64,000 nucleotides of DNA from Pseudocitrobacter faecalis (GTDB lineage: Bacteria > Pseudomonadota > Gammaproteobacteria > Enterobacterales > Enterobacteriaceae): contig QNRL01000005.1 in assembly GCA_003315335.1 (NCBI GenBank), forward strand, positions 62,001 through 126,000, in the 5' to 3' direction. Below, piece after piece: positions 27,530 through 37,766 of the stretch (within the stretch, counting starts at the first letter, position 1; the number at the start of each line of letters is the position of its first letter). The position numbers and the translations under genes are program-made. Below the pieces are notes generated by a model, which worked only from the letters and a program-made list of their open reading frames with translations, was not told where the DNA came from and did no database searches.

Positions 27530-29032
27530 ATGAGCACCAACCAACACCAGGAAATCCTCCGCACTGAAGGATTAAGCAAATTCTTCCCCGGCGTCAAAGC
27601 GCTGGATAACGTTGATTTCAGCCTGCGGCGCGGCGAAATAATGGCGCTGCTCGGCGAAAATGGTGCGGGGAAATCGACGCTCATCAAAGCCTTAACCGGC
27701 GTTTACCATGCCGATCGCGGCACAATCTGGCTGGATGGCATCACCATCTCGCCCAAAAACACCGCCCACGCCCAGCAGCTGGGTATCGGCACTGTGTATC
27801 AGGAAGTGAACCTGCTGCCCAATATGTCGGTGGCGGATAATCTTTTTATTGGTCGCGAGCCGAAACGCTTCGGTTTTCTGCGCCGTAAAGAGATGGAAAA
27901 GCGTGCCACCGCGCTGATGGAATCTTACGGGTTTTCGCTGGATGTCCGCGAGCCGCTCAACCGGTTTTCCGTGGCGATGCAGCAAATCGTGGCGATTTGC
28001 CGTGCTATCGATCTCTCTGCCAAAGTGCTGATCCTTGATGAGCCCACCGCCAGCCTCGACACTAAAGAAGTGGAGATGCTGTTCACCCTGATGCGGCAAC
28101 TGCGCGATCAGGGCGTCAGCCTGATCTTCGTCACCCACTTTCTCGATCAGGTGTACACGGTGAGCGATCGCATTACCGTGCTGCGCAACGGCGCGTTTGT
28201 GGGCTGCCGGGAAACCCGCGAATTGCCGCAAATCGATCTGGTAAAAATGATGCTTGGCCGCGAACTGGATACTCACGCCTTACATCGCGCAGGCCGCACA
28301 TTGTTAAGCGACAAACCGATCGCCGCATTTGAAGGTTTCGGCAAAAAGGGCACCATCGAACCGTTCGATCTCCAGGTGCGCCCCGGAGAGATCGTCGGTC
28401 TGGCCGGATTACTCGGTTCCGGGCGAACCGAAACGGCGGAGGTGATCTTCGGCATCAAACCCGCTGACAGCGGCAGCGCGACGATCAAAGGTAAACGCCA
28501 TACCCTGCGATCGCCGCATCAGGCGTCCTGTCTGGGGATCGGCTTCTGCCCGGAAGATCGCAAAACCGACGGCATTATTGCCGCCGCGTCGGTGCGGGAA
28601 AACATCATTCTGGCGCTTCAGGCGCAGCGCGGCTGGCTGAGACCCATTTCACGCAAAGAACAAAACGAGATTGCCGAGCGCTTTATCCGCCAGCTCGGCA
28701 TTCGCACACCGAGCGCTGAACAGCCGATCGAATTTCTCTCCGGCGGCAATCAGCAAAAAGTTCTGCTCTCACGCTGGCTGCTGACGCGCCCGCAGTTCCT
28801 GATCCTCGACGAACCCACGCGCGGGATCGACGTCGGCGCGCATGCAGAGATCATCCGCCTGATCGAAACCCTGTGCGCTGATGGGCTGGCGCTGCTGGTG
28901 ATTTCATCTGAACTGGAAGAACTGGTGGGTTATGCCGACCGGGTAATCATCATGCGCGATCGCCGACAGGTGGCGGAGATCCCGCTCGATAAGCTCTCCG
29001 TTCCGGCCATTATGAATGCTATTGCGGCATAA
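27530..29032 (+). CDS. ytfR: Galactofuranose ABC transporter ATP-binding protein
   Basis: 500 residues with two ATPase halves, as in sugar importers of the RbsA type. First half: Walker A GENGAGKST, Walker B LILDEPTASLD. Second half: degenerate Walker A GLLGSGRTE, signature LSGGNQQKV, and ILDEPTRGID. Translation must start from a ribosome site provided by the preceding repeat. Confidence 0.95.
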   Translation: MSTNQHQEILRTEGLSKFFPGVKALDNVDFSLRRGEIMALLGENGAGKSTLIKALTGVYHADRGTIWLDGITISPKNTAHAQQLGIGTVYQEVNLLPNMSVADNLFIGREPKRFGFLRRKEMEKRATALMESYGFSLDVREPLNRFSVAMQQIVAICRAIDLSAKVLILDEPTASLDTKEVEMLFTLMRQLRDQGVSLIFVTHFLDQVYTVSDRITVLRNGAFVGCRETRELPQIDLVKMMLGRELDTHALHRAGRTLLSDKPIAAFEGFGKKGTIEPFDLQVRPGEIVGLAGLLGSGRTETAEVIFGIKPADSGSATIKGKRHTLRSPHQASCLGIGFCPEDRKTDGIIAAASVRENIILALQAQRGWLRPISRKEQNEIAERFIRQLGIRTPSAEQPIEFLSGGNQQKVLLSRWLLTRPQFLILDEPTRGIDVGAHAEIIRLIETLCADGLALLVISSELEELVGYADRVIIMRDRRQVAEIPLDKLSVPAIMNAIAA

Positions 29033-29042
29033 GGAGTAAACC

Positions 29043-30068
29043 GTGATGCCACAATCTCTACCCCAGGCTGGCCAGCCCAAACGCCGCTTTAAATGGCCGA
29101 CGGGAACGCCACAAATTATTGCGCTTATCCTGGTGCTGCTGGTTGATAGCCTCGTCTCGCCACACTTTTTACAGGTGGTGTTGCAGGATGGACGCCTGTT
29201 TGGCAGCCCGATTGATATCCTCAATCGCGCCGCTCCCGTTGCGCTGCTGGCGATTGGCATGACGCTGGTGATTGCGACCGGCGGGATCGATCTTTCTGTG
29301 GGGGCGGTGATGGCGATTGCCGGGGCGACGGCAGCCTCGATGACCGTTGCCGGGCACAGCCTGCCGATTGTGCTGCTCGCAGCGCTTGCCTCGGGGGCGC
29401 TGGCGGGGCTGTGGAACGGTATCCTGGTCGCCATCCTCAAAATTCAGCCCTTTGTGGCGACGTTAATTTTGATGGTCGCCGGGCGTGGCGTCGCGCAACT
29501 GATCACTACCGGGCAGATTGTCACCTTTGATTCACCGCATCTGGCGTGGCTGGGCAGCGGCTCGCTGCTGCTGTTCCCGACGCCAGTAATTATCGCGCTG
29601 GTGACATTGCTGATTTTCTGGCTGTTTACCCGCAAAACGGCGCTGGGCATGTTTATCGAAGCGGTCGGCATTAACATCCGTGCGGCGAAAAATGCCGGGG
29701 TAAACACGCGCATTGTGGTGATGCTGACCTACGTCCTGAGCGGTGTGTGCGCAGCCATTGCCGGGGTGATTGTGGCGGCGGATATTCGCGGTGCGGATGC
29801 CAATAACGCCGGGCTCTGGCTGGAGCTGGACGCCATTCTGGCGGTGGTGATTGGCGGCGGATCGCTGATGGGCGGGCGTTTTAACCTGTTGCTGTCGGTA
29901 GTGGGGGCGCTGATTATTCAGGGGATGAACACCGGAATTTTGCTCTCGGGTTTCCCGCCGGAGCTCAACCAGGTAGTAAAAGCGGTGGTGGTGCTGTGTG
30001 TGCTGATTGTTCAGTCACCGCGCTTTATTAGTTTACTGAAGGGGATGCGCGGCCATGATAAAACGTAA
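29043..30068 (+). CDS. ytfT: Galactofuranose ABC transporter permease
   Basis: 341 residues if started at the GTG that precedes ATG (29046), as in the E. coli annotation; GGAG lies upstream. BPD_transp_2 permease with eight to ten hydrophobic segments and the motif IATGGIDLSVGAVMAIAGA. Pairs with YjfF. Its 3' end overlaps yjfF by 14 bases. Confidence 0.94.
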   Translation: MMPQSLPQAGQPKRRFKWPTGTPQIIALILVLLVDSLVSPHFLQVVLQDGRLFGSPIDILNRAAPVALLAIGMTLVIATGGIDLSVGAVMAIAGATAASMTVAGHSLPIVLLAALASGALAGLWNGILVAILKIQPFVATLILMVAGRGVAQLITTGQIVTFDSPHLAWLGSGSLLLFPTPVIIALVTLLIFWLFTRKTALGMFIEAVGINIRAAKNAGVNTRIVVMLTYVLSGVCAAIAGVIVAADIRGADANNAGLWLELDAILAVVIGGGSLMGGRFNLLLSVVGALIIQGMNTGILLSGFPPELNQVVKAVVVLCVLIVQSPRFISLLKGMRGHDKT

Positions 30069-31047
30069 TTTACCGCTGATGATCACGCTCGGCGTTTTCA
30101 TCCTCGGTTATCTCTATTGCCTGACCCAGTTTCCCGGCTTCGCCTCGACGCGCGTGATCTGCAACATCCTCACCGATAATGCCTTTCTGGGGATCATTGC
30201 GGTCGGCATGACGTTTGTGATCCTTTCCGGTGGGATCGATCTCTCGGTCGGGTCGGTGATCGCCTTTACCGGCGTATTCCTCGCCAAAGCGATCGGCTTC
30301 TGGGGGATCTCGCCGCTACTGGCTTTCCCGCTGGTGCTGGTGATGGGCTGTGCGTTCGGCGCATTTATGGGGCTGCTGATTGATGCGCTGAAAATCCCGG
30401 CGTTCATCATTACGCTTGCGGGGATGTTCTTCCTGCGCGGCGTCAGCTATCTGGTGTCTGAAGAGTCGATTCCGATTAACCATCCCGTTTATGACACACT
30501 TTCAAGCCTCGCGTGGATGATCCCCGGCGGCGGGCGCTTAAGCGCGATGGGGCTGTTGATGCTGATGGTGGTGGTGGTCGGGATTTTTCTCGCCCATCGC
30601 ACGCGATTTGGTAATCAGGTTTATGCCATCGGCGGCAGCGCAACGTCCGCAAACCTGATGGGCATTTCCACCCGCAGTACAACAATCCGCATCTATATGC
30701 TCTCCACCGGGCTGGCGACGCTGGCGGGTATTGTCTTCTCAATCTACACCCAGGCGGGCTATGCGTTGGCGGGCGTCGGTGTAGAGCTGGACGCGATTGC
30801 GTCGGTTGTCATCGGTGGCACGCTGTTAAGCGGCGGAGTTGGAACTGTGCTCGGCACCCTGTTTGGCGTGGGGATTCAGGGCTTGATTCAGACCTACATC
30901 AACTTTGACGGTACGCTCAGTTCATGGTGGACGAAAATCGCCATCGGCATTCTGTTGTTTGTCTTTATCGCGCTGCAACGTGCGCTGACCGTGCTGTGGG
31001 AGAATCGGCAGAATGCCCCAGTGACAAGGGTGGCGACGAAGCTATAA
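30055..31047 (+). CDS. yjfF: Galactofuranose ABC transporter permease
   Basis: 330 residues, BPD_transp_2 family, with LSGGIDLSVGSVIAFTGVF as in its partner YtfT. The two permeases make up the heterodimeric channel energised by YtfR. Last gene of the operon. Confidence 0.94.
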   Translation: MIKRNLPLMITLGVFILGYLYCLTQFPGFASTRVICNILTDNAFLGIIAVGMTFVILSGGIDLSVGSVIAFTGVFLAKAIGFWGISPLLAFPLVLVMGCAFGAFMGLLIDALKIPAFIITLAGMFFLRGVSYLVSEESIPINHPVYDTLSSLAWMIPGGGRLSAMGLLMLMVVVVGIFLAHRTRFGNQVYAIGGSATSANLMGISTRSTTIRIYMLSTGLATLAGIVFSIYTQAGYALAGVGVELDAIASVVIGGTLLSGGVGTVLGTLFGVGIQGLIQTYINFDGTLSSWWTKIAIGILLFVFIALQRALTVLWENRQNAPVTRVATKL

Positions 31048-31078
31048 AAAAAGGGAGCGAGGCTCCCTTTTCATTTTT
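31046..31078. terminator. Bidirectional terminator between yjfF and fbp
   Basis: AAGGGAGC pairs with GCTCCCTT over a three-base loop, flanked by A7 on the left and T-rich sequence on the right, so it serves both convergent genes. Confidence 0.88.
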
Positions 31079-31086
31079 TGGCGAAT

Positions 31087-32085
31087 TTACGCGTCAGGGA
31101 ACTCACGGATAAAACGTTCTACATCGTCGACCATATGGTCGTTACCGACGAAGAATGAACGACGCTGGTGCAGGGTTTCCGGCACGATATCCAGAATACG
31201 ATTCACGCCGTCGCTGGCTTTGCCACCCGCTTGCTCCGCAAGGAATGCCATCGGATTGCACTCATACAGCAGACGCAGCTTCCCTTCCGGGTGGCTGGCG
31301 GTGCTTGGGTAGAGGTAAATGCCGCCTTTCAGCAGATTGCGATGGAAGTCCGCCACCAGAGAACCGATGTAGCGCGAGGTGTACGGGCGCTGCGTAGATT
31401 TATCTTCTTCCTGGCAGAACTTAATGTACTTTTTCACGCCAGCCGGGAAACGAATGTAGTTACCTTCGTTAATGGAGTAAGTTTTGCCTTTTTGCGGGAA
31501 GCGCATGCGCTCCTGGCTCAGGCAGAACACGCCCAGTGATGGGTCGTAGGTGAAGGCATGGACGCCGCAACCGGTGGTGTAAACCAGCATGGTTGAGGAG
31601 CCATAAACCACGTAACCCGCAGCGACTTGCTTGTTACCGGGTTGCAGGAAATCTTCTTCAGTGACCGGCGTACCGACAGGGGTCACGCGGCGATAGATAG
31701 AGAAAATCGTCCCGACAGAGACGTTCACATCGATGTTGGAGGAGCCGTCCAGTGGATCCATCAACACCACATATTTCGCGTGTTCACACCCTTCAAAGAC
31801 CACAATCTCGTCTTCTTCTTCGGATGCGATGCCAGCGACGATATCGCGGGCGCGCAGTGCGGCTTTCAGTTTTTCGTTGGCGAACAGATCGAGTTTTTGC
31901 TGAACCTCTCCCTGAACATTTTCAGCACCGCTGGCACCCAGGATATCAACCAGACCTGCTTTGTTGATATCGCGGTGGATGATTTTGGCACCTAACTTTA
32001 TTGCCGACAGCAGAGCGGTAAGCTCACCGGTCGCATGAGAAAACTCATGCTGTTTCTCGACAATAAATTCACCTAACGTTTTCAT
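31087..32085 (-). CDS. fbp: Fructose-1,6-bisphosphatase class 1
   Basis: 332 residues, the E. coli length, starting [15 protein letters not shown] behind GGGAAAG; the longer frame to 32268 is not used. The metal site [19 protein letters not shown] and the substrate region [14 protein letters not shown] are complete. Gluconeogenic enzyme of the cytoplasm. Divergent from mpl. Confidence 0.97.
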   Translation of the reverse strand: MKTLGEFIVEKQHEFSHATGELTALLSAIKLGAKIIHRDINKAGLVDILGASGAENVQGEVQQKLDLFANEKLKAALRARDIVAGIASEEEDEIVVFEGCEHAKYVVLMDPLDGSSNIDVNVSVGTIFSIYRRVTPVGTPVTEEDFLQPGNKQVAAGYVVYGSSTMLVYTTGCGVHAFTYDPSLGVFCLSQERMRFPQKGKTYSINEGNYIRFPAGVKKYIKFCQEEDKSTQRPYTSRYIGSLVADFHRNLLKGGIYLYPSTASHPEGKLRLLYECNPMAFLAEQAGGKASDGVNRILDIVPETLHQRRSFFVGNDHMVDDVERFIREFPDA

Positions 32086-32260
32086 AACACTTTCCCTGCA
32101 GTTAATGTGGAGTAAAGCGACTGCAACAATCTTAACAAAGAATAAAAAGAATGCGCACAGGTGAATCGCGCCAGCAAAGTACGGAATATCCTGAAATGCA
32201 TTTCTCTGCTGGCGAACATGTGGGTAAAATGTGCGGCAGATAAAAGAAGGATAGTGACGT

Positions 32261-33637
32261 ATGCGCATTCATATTTTGGGAATTTGTGGCACTTTCATGG
32301 GCGGACTGGCAATGCTGGCTCGCTCCCTCGGCCATGAAGTAACGGGCTCGGATGCGAATGTGTATCCGCCAATGAGCACGCTGCTTGAGAACCAGGGCAT
32401 TGATTTAATTCAGGGATACGACGCCAGCCAGCTCGACCCGCAGCCGGATCTGGTGATCATCGGTAACGCCATGACGCGCGGGAATCCGTGTGTTGAAGCG
32501 GTGCTGGAAAAGAACATTCCGTACATGTCCGGCCCGCAATGGCTGCATGATTTCGTCCTGCGCGACCGCTGGGTGCTGGCCGTTGCCGGTACGCACGGTA
32601 AAACCACCACGGCCGGCATGGCGACCTGGATCCTCGACGCGTGCGGCTACAAGCCGGGCTTTGTGATCGGCGGTGTGCCGGGCAACTTCGACGTTTCCGC
32701 GCGTCTGGGTGACAGCCCGTTCTTTGTGATTGAAGCGGATGAATACGACTGCGCCTTCTTCGATAAGCGTTCTAAATTCGTGCATTACTGCCCGCGCACG
32801 CTGATCCTCAACAACCTTGAGTTTGATCACGCGGACATCTTTGACGACCTGAAAGCGATTCAGAAACAGTTCCATCACCTGGTGCGCATCGTACCGGGGC
32901 AGGGGCGTATTATCTGGCCGGAAAACGACATCAATCTGAAACAGACGATGGCGATGGGATGCTGGAGCGAGCAGGAACTGGTGGGCGAACAGGGCCACTG
33001 GCAGGCGAAAAAACTGAATGCTGATGCCTCCGAGTGGGAAGTGCTGCTCGATGGCGACGTTGTCGGTCAGGTGAAATGGGGCCTGGTGGGCGAGCACAAC
33101 ATGCACAATGGCCTGATGGCGATTGCTGCCGCGCGTCACGTCGGCGTTACGCCTGCGGATGCGGCGAACGCGCTGGGTTCGTTCATCAACGCCCGTCGCC
33201 GCCTTGAACTGCGTGGTGAAGCCAACGGCGTGAGCGTTTACGATGACTTCGCGCACCACCCGACAGCCATCCTCGCCACGCTTCAGGCGCTGCGCGGTAA
33301 AGTCGGCGGCACAGCACGCATTCTGGCGGTGCTGGAACCCCGTTCCAACACCATGAAAATGGGCGTCTGCAAAGACGATCTCGCCCCGTCGCTGGGCCGC
33401 GCGGATGAAGTCTTCCTGCTTCAGCCGCAGCACATTCCGTGGCAGGTGGCCGAAGTGGCGGAAGCCTGCGTGCAGCCTGCGCACTGGAGCGCCGACGTCG
33501 ATACGCTGGTAGACATGGTGCTGAAAACCGCGCATCCGGGCGATCACATTCTGGTGATGAGCAACGGCGGCTTTGGTGGTATCCACCAGAAACTGCTGGA
33601 CGGCCTGGCGAAAAAAGCGGAACAGCAACAACAGTAA
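32261..33637 (+). CDS. mpl: Murein tripeptide ligase Mpl
   Basis: UDP-N-acetylmuramate:L-Ala-gamma-D-Glu-meso-DAP ligase of 458 residues. The Mur-ligase ATP motif [16 protein letters not shown] lies at about 110-125, and the central domain shows [18 protein letters not shown]. It reuses peptides recovered from turned-over peptidoglycan. Ends with its own terminator. Confidence 0.96.
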   Translation: MRIHILGICGTFMGGLAMLARSLGHEVTGSDANVYPPMSTLLENQGIDLIQGYDASQLDPQPDLVIIGNAMTRGNPCVEAVLEKNIPYMSGPQWLHDFVLRDRWVLAVAGTHGKTTTAGMATWILDACGYKPGFVIGGVPGNFDVSARLGDSPFFVIEADEYDCAFFDKRSKFVHYCPRTLILNNLEFDHADIFDDLKAIQKQFHHLVRIVPGQGRIIWPENDINLKQTMAMGCWSEQELVGEQGHWQAKKLNADASEWEVLLDGDVVGQVKWGLVGEHNMHNGLMAIAAARHVGVTPADAANALGSFINARRRLELRGEANGVSVYDDFAHHPTAILATLQALRGKVGGTARILAVLEPRSNTMKMGVCKDDLAPSLGRADEVFLLQPQHIPWQVAEVAEACVQPAHWSADVDTLVDMVLKTAHPGDHILVMSNGGFGGIHQKLLDGLAKKAEQQQQ

Positions 33638-33662
33638 CCTCACTCAGGTCAGGTTTCTGCGC

Positions 33663-33691
33663 AGCCAACCGGGAAACCGGTTGGCTTTTTT
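33663..33691 (+). terminator. Terminator of mpl
   Basis: Ten-base-pair stem AGCCAACCGG with its complement, GAAA tetraloop, then TTTTTTA. Confidence 0.9.
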
Positions 33692-33718
33692 ATTGGCAAA
33701 TTTCAGCGGAGAACGTGG

Positions 33719-34258
33719 ATGCTTTCGGCACATAAACTCACTTCAACAGACTCGGCGCTTTTTGCGCGCGTCGATGCGCTCTACGTGCAGGCTTTTCCGT
33801 GGCATGAACAGCGTGAACCTGCGGCGAAAGCGCAGGCACTTAACGACCCTCGCTATACGCTGGAAGCGTGGTTTGACGATGAACAATTTGTGGGGATGAG
33901 CGGTAGCTGGCGGCTGGGAGAGATGCTTTATATTGAGCATCTGGCGGTTGATAGCGCGTTACGTTCAAAAGGTTACGGCAAGATTTTGCTGGCTGAACTT
34001 TTGAGCCGTGCCCCGTTAACGGTGCTGGAGATCGACCCGCTTACCACGGAGGTTGCTCATCGGCGGCTGCGGTTTTATCAATCAATGGGTTTTGTCGCGA
34101 ACCCGTGGGCGCACGCGCACCCGACGTATCATCAGGGGATTGCCGACCATGAGCTGGTGGTGCTGAGTTACCCGCAGGGGATCGATGCGGCGGAGTATCA
34201 GCGGTTTAATGAGGGGTTGTGCGGGGTGGTGATGGGGCTGAAACAACCCTCACCCTAA
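33719..34258 (+). CDS. GNAT-family N-acetyltransferase
   Basis: 179 residues, single GNAT domain. The acetyl-CoA region is YIEHLAVDSALRSKGYGKILLAEL, with the R/Q-x-x-G-x-G/A type loop as RSKGYG, and RRLRFYQSMGF near the end. The substrate is unknown. Absent from K-12 between mpl and yjgA. The last codons (KQPSP and the stop) are read from the start of the adjacent repeat, so its C-terminus was reshaped by that element. Confidence 0.82.
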   Translation: MLSAHKLTSTDSALFARVDALYVQAFPWHEQREPAAKAQALNDPRYTLEAWFDDEQFVGMSGSWRLGEMLYIEHLAVDSALRSKGYGKILLAELLSRAPLTVLEIDPLTTEVAHRRLRFYQSMGFVANPWAHAHPTYHQGIADHELVVLSYPQGIDAAEYQRFNEGLCGVVMGLKQPSP

Positions 34259-34455
34259 CCCTCTCCCTGAGGGAGAGGGAACAGTCCGCAACTGTTTTCT
34301 CTCTCTGTGGGAGAGGGAACAGTTCGCACCTGTTTTCTCTCTCTCCCTGTGGAAGAGGGAACAGTCCGCATCTGTTTTCTCTCTCTCCCTGTGGAAGAGG
34401 GAAAAGTTCGCACCTGTTTTCGCCCTCTCCCTGCGGGAGAGGGCCGGGGTGAGGG
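34247..34455. repeat. CCCTCTCCC palindromic repeat, copy 4, with internal tandem expansion
   Basis: Normal outer ends (CCCTCACCCTAACC and CCGGGGTGAGGG) enclose four head-to-tail units of 38, 42, 42 and 42 bases (34274-34437), each with AGAGGGAACAG, a short CGCANCTG segment and TTTTCTCTC. At 209 bases it is about twice the size of the other copies. Sits between the GNAT gene and darP. Confidence 0.9.
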
Positions 34456-34475
34456 GGAACAAACCTGCTCCCGCC

Positions 34476-35027
34476 TTACCCTTCGTTCTCCGCCAGTTCG
34501 CGCAGATACTGGAAAATCAGACGCGAAGACTTCGGCGGCTTATTCCCTTCTTTCTCTTTCTTCGCGTTGCGGATCAGTGAACGTAGTTGCTGACGGTCAG
34601 CATTCGGCCACAGATTCAGGACTTCATCCATCGCTTCATCACCGTTATCAATCAGACGATCGCGCAGTTGTTCCAGTTTATGGAACAGGGCAACCTGCTG
34701 ATTGTGGCGGTTTTTCAGCTTATCCAGCGCCTGGCGAATCGGCTCGACGTCGCGGCTACGCAACATTTTACCGATCAGCTGCATCTGGCGGCGGCGACCT
34801 TCTTTCTTGATGCGCTGCGCCAGTTCAATGGCGGCACGCAGGTCATCATCGAGCGGGATTTTATCCAGCGCGTTTTTACCCAGGTCTACGATCTCACCGC
34901 CAAGCTGCTTCAGCTCTTCGGCATCACGTTTAATTTCACTCTTGCTGACCCAGATAATTTCATCATCTTCGTCCTCGATATCATCACCGGGCACGTCGTC
35001 GAGCCAGTCTTCGGGCTGCTTTGTCAT
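34476..35027 (-). CDS. darP: Ribosome biogenesis factor DarP (YjgA)
   Basis: 183 residues, the E. coli length, beginning [16 protein letters not shown] after AGGAGCC. An acidic N-terminus ([14 protein letters not shown]) is followed by a mainly helical, basic body ([22 protein letters not shown]). E. coli DarP binds pre-50S particles and helps mature the peptidyl-transferase centre. Divergent from pmbA. Confidence 0.94.
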   Translation of the reverse strand: MTKQPEDWLDDVPGDDIEDEDDEIIWVSKSEIKRDAEELKQLGGEIVDLGKNALDKIPLDDDLRAAIELAQRIKKEGRRRQMQLIGKMLRSRDVEPIRQALDKLKNRHNQQVALFHKLEQLRDRLIDNGDEAMDEVLNLWPNADRQQLRSLIRNAKKEKEGNKPPKSSRLIFQYLRELAENEG

Positions 35028-35121
35028 TTCAGGCTCCTTAAAAAAGAGGCTAATACTAACAGCTTGGGCGCACACTGAGAAAGGGTTCTCTGTTAGACTT
35101 CAGGTAACTTTACCTAACATT

Positions 35122-36474
35122 ATGGCATTGGCGATGAAAGTAATCACACAAGTTGCAGAACAGCGTATTGCGCTGGAAAAAGCTGTCTCCACCGCACTGG
35201 AACTGGCATCAGGCAAATCAGATGGTGCTGAAGTCGCGGTGAGTAAGACCACGGGCATTGGCGTCAGCACCCGTTATGGTGAAGTGGAAAACGTTGAATT
35301 TAATAGTGATGGTGCGCTTGGCATCACCGTCTATCACCAGAATCGTAAGGGCAGCGCGTCCTCAACCGATCTTAGCCCGGACGCCATCGCGCGTACGGTT
35401 CAGGCGGCGCTGGATATTGCGCGCTATACCTCACCAGATCCGTGCGCGGGCGTTGCGGATAAAGATCTGCTGGCCTTCGATGCGCCGGATCTCGACCTGT
35501 TCCATCCGGCTGAAGTGACGCCGGATGAAGCCATTGAATACGCCGCGCGTGCGGAACAGGCGTCGCTGAAGGCTGACAAACGCATCACCAATACCGAAGG
35601 TGGCAGCTTTAACAGCCACTACGGTATCAAAGTGTTTGGTAACAGCCACGGCATGCTGCAAAGCTATTGCTCGACGCGCCACTCGCTCTCCAGCTGTGTG
35701 ATAGCCGAATCCGACGGTGATATGGAACGCGATTACGCTTATACCATTGGCCGTGCGTTGGGCGACCTGCAAACGCCGGAAGCCGTTGGTGAAGAGTGTG
35801 CTCGCCGCACGCTGGCACGTCTGTCGCCGCGTAAACTCTCTACCATGAAAGCGCCGGTGATTTTCGCCAACGAAGTGGCAACCGGTCTGTTTGGTCATCT
35901 GGTCGGTGCGATTGCCGGTGGTTCGGTGTATCGCAAATCGACCTTCCTGCTCGATTCTCTCGGTAAGCAGATTCTGCCGGAGTGGCTCACCATTGAAGAA
36001 CACCCGCACCTGCTGAAAGGGCTGGCCTCCACGCCATTCGATAGTGAAGGTGTGCGCACTGAGCGCCGCGACATCATCAAGGATGGCGTGCTGATGCAGT
36101 GGCTGCTGACGAATTACTCTGCGCGTAAGCTGGGCCTGAAGAGCACCGGTCACGCGGGCGGCATCCACAACTGGCGCATCGCCGGTCGCGGCCTGAGTTT
36201 TGAAAAGTTGCTTAAAGAGATGGGGACAGGTCTTGTCGTCACGGAATTGATGGGACAAGGTGTCAGCGGTATTACCGGCGACTATTCTCGCGGTGCATCC
36301 GGTTTCTGGGTCGAAAATGGCGAGATCCAGTATCCGGTCAGTGAGATTACGATCGCAGGAAATCTGAAAGATATGTGGCGTAATATCGTCACGATTGCTG
36401 ACGATATCGAAACGCGCAGCAATATCCAGTGTGGCTCCGTGCTTCTGCCGGAGATGAAAATCGCCGGGCAATAA
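35122..36474 (+). CDS. pmbA: TldE/PmbA metalloprotease subunit
   Basis: 450 residues from ATG 35122 ([10 protein letters not shown]); an inner ATG at 35134 is possible. The much longer frame back to 34702 overlaps darP and is not used. PmbA/TldD family throughout, with [12 protein letters not shown] and [12 protein letters not shown]. TldE pairs with TldD, matures microcin B17 and helps degrade the CcdA antitoxin in E. coli. TldE lacks the HExxxH zinc motif, as here. Confidence 0.95.
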   Translation: MALAMKVITQVAEQRIALEKAVSTALELASGKSDGAEVAVSKTTGIGVSTRYGEVENVEFNSDGALGITVYHQNRKGSASSTDLSPDAIARTVQAALDIARYTSPDPCAGVADKDLLAFDAPDLDLFHPAEVTPDEAIEYAARAEQASLKADKRITNTEGGSFNSHYGIKVFGNSHGMLQSYCSTRHSLSSCVIAESDGDMERDYAYTIGRALGDLQTPEAVGEECARRTLARLSPRKLSTMKAPVIFANEVATGLFGHLVGAIAGGSVYRKSTFLLDSLGKQILPEWLTIEEHPHLLKGLASTPFDSEGVRTERRDIIKDGVLMQWLLTNYSARKLGLKSTGHAGGIHNWRIAGRGLSFEKLLKEMGTGLVVTELMGQGVSGITGDYSRGASGFWVENGEIQYPVSEITIAGNLKDMWRNIVTIADDIETRSNIQCGSVLLPEMKIAGQ

Positions 36475-36539
36475 CGCCCGGTTTTTACGGACGCGCCCTG
36501 CCGCGTCTGATTGCTTAATAATAAAAAAGGAAGTGAGCA

Positions 36540-36929
36540 ATGCGTAAAAAACTCTTAGCAATGTTGGCCGTATCCTCTCTTGCGTTGGGCGCGGCAGCAC
36601 CTGCGTTCGCCGATCTCGAAGAGGATATGGATACGCTGGCGAAAAACCTCAAAGTGGTGGAGAGCACTTCGGATGCGACTGAGCTGAAAGCGGCGCTCAC
36701 CGAAATGCGTACCGCCGCGCTGGACGCCCAGAAAGAGACCCCGCCGAAGCTGGAAAGCAAAGCGGCTGATAGCGCCGAGATGAAAGATTATCGTCACGGC
36801 TTTGATGTCCTGGTCGGGCAAATTGATGGCGCGCTGAAGCTTGTTAATGAAGGCAAAGTGCAGGAAGCCAAAGCGGCGGCAGAAGAGTTTAAAGCCACGC
36901 GTAACGAAAACCACAAGAAGTTTCGTTAA
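36540..36929 (+). CDS. cybC: Soluble cytochrome b562
   Basis: 129 residues. A signal peptide of about 24 residues ends in APAFA before DLEEDMDTL. The mature four-helix bundle keeps the axial Met (EEDMDTL) and the axial His in the C-terminal NENHKKFR. Periplasmic haem protein. The reading frame and signal peptide are complete here. Confidence 0.94.
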   Translation: MRKKLLAMLAVSSLALGAAAPAFADLEEDMDTLAKNLKVVESTSDATELKAALTEMRTAALDAQKETPPKLESKAADSAEMKDYRHGFDVLVGQIDGALKLVNEGKVQEAKAAAEEFKATRNENHKKFR

Positions 36930-36937
36930 TTCCAGGG

Positions 36938-36966
36938 AGGCGGTGATATCACCGCCTTTTTTATTT
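36938..36966 (+). terminator. Terminator of cybC
   Basis: Perfect 20-base palindrome AGGCGGTGATATCACCGCCT followed by TTTTTTA. Confidence 0.88.
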
Positions 36967-37018
36967 TTGTTGTTCTCTGTTAATATATATTAATCTTAAA
37001 CGGATTAAGTCATTTAAC

Positions 37019-37564
37019 ATGAATGGACTGGAAGCATTTAAACTATTTACCACGGCTTTATATTCAAAATTATTCTTTATATTTATTGGTGCTGTATTAT
37101 TAATAGCTATCACTAATAAAATATCCCCAAAAAGAAAACGAAAAACTGTTAAGCAATCTGAAAACCAACTCGATATTGTCGCCCGTAGTGACTTCCACAA
37201 AAGTAAACTGATGAACAAAGAGGAATATGGACTCTTTGTTCGCCTGGAGCCGCTGCTAAAGGCTAACCGACCGGGCTATCGACTTTTTACGCAGGTCAGT
37301 ATGGGGGAAATTATTAGTTCCCCGAATAAAAGCGCCTATTTCTGCGTCAATAATAAACGCGTCGACTTTGTTATTATTTCGCCTTATGGCGATCCGCTCG
37401 TGGTCATTGAGTATCAGGGGAGTGGCCATTATCAGGGAAATGCCATTCAGCGCGATGCGGTAAAAAAGGAAGCCTGCCGAAAAGCGGGGGTGGCTTTTAT
37501 TGAGCTTACTGATAAATACAGCGACAGGGATTTGGATAATATTATCTTGCAAATTCCAAAATAG
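37019..37564 (+). CDS. DUF2726-family protein with N-terminal membrane segment
   Basis: 181 residues. A hydrophobic segment (about 17-33) precedes a basic linker and a DUF2726 domain (about 65-180). KRVDFVI...PLVVIEYQGSGHYQG places D116, E131 and Q133 in the order of a PD-(D/E)XK-type nuclease core. No clear ribosome site precedes the ATG. The first 250 bases are much more AT-rich than the neighbours, which suggests acquisition. Function unknown; a nuclease role is inference from the fold family. Confidence 0.7.
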   Translation: MNGLEAFKLFTTALYSKLFFIFIGAVLLIAITNKISPKRKRKTVKQSENQLDIVARSDFHKSKLMNKEEYGLFVRLEPLLKANRPGYRLFTQVSMGEIISSPNKSAYFCVNNKRVDFVIISPYGDPLVVIEYQGSGHYQGNAIQRDAVKKEACRKAGVAFIELTDKYSDRDLDNIILQIPK

Positions 37565-37576
37565 CGCTCGTTTTTA

Positions 37577-37650
37577 TGCCGGATGCGCTTCGCTTATCCG
37601 GCCTACAAATCACCGCCCTCGTAGGCCGGATAAGCGAAGCGCATCCGGCA
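37577..37650. repeat. REP pair, perfect 30-base inverted repeat
   Basis: TGCCGGATGCGCTTCGCTTA... at 37577-37606 is repeated exactly, in reverse complement, at 37621-37650 with 14 bases between. Typical BIME. Confidence 0.93.
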
Positions 37651-37744
37651 ATGACACCGCACATAAGCAAACCTTATCCACCTCACAATTTTGCACAAAT
37701 CCACCACACGTTTTCCCCCATTAAATTTCCATTTCAGGACATAT

Positions 37745-37766
37745 TCGCGTGATGAATATCACGCTT
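37745..37766. promoter_or_regulatory. CRP site of the SFCGS/DUF431x operon
   Basis: CGTGATGAATATCACG matches the CRP core GTGA-N6-TCAC and is embedded in a seven-base inverted repeat (GCGTGAT GAAT ATCACGC). It lies 155 bases before the first gene. Control by cAMP-CRP fits a carbon-source operon. Confidence 0.65.

Noticed and set aside
32405-33643. A 412-codon open frame on the minus strand
   Set aside because: It lies wholly opposite mpl, has no family motifs and follows the codon shadow of a high-GC gene.
34247-34462. Short ORFs and a possible CRISPR-like array in the expanded repeat
   Set aside because: The units abut with no unique spacers and no cas genes are near; the ORFs encode low-complexity sequence on both strands.
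34702-35121. N-terminal extension of pmbA by 140 codons
   Set aside because: It runs through the opposite strand of darP and the shared promoter; the ATG at 35122 gives the known PmbA N-terminus.
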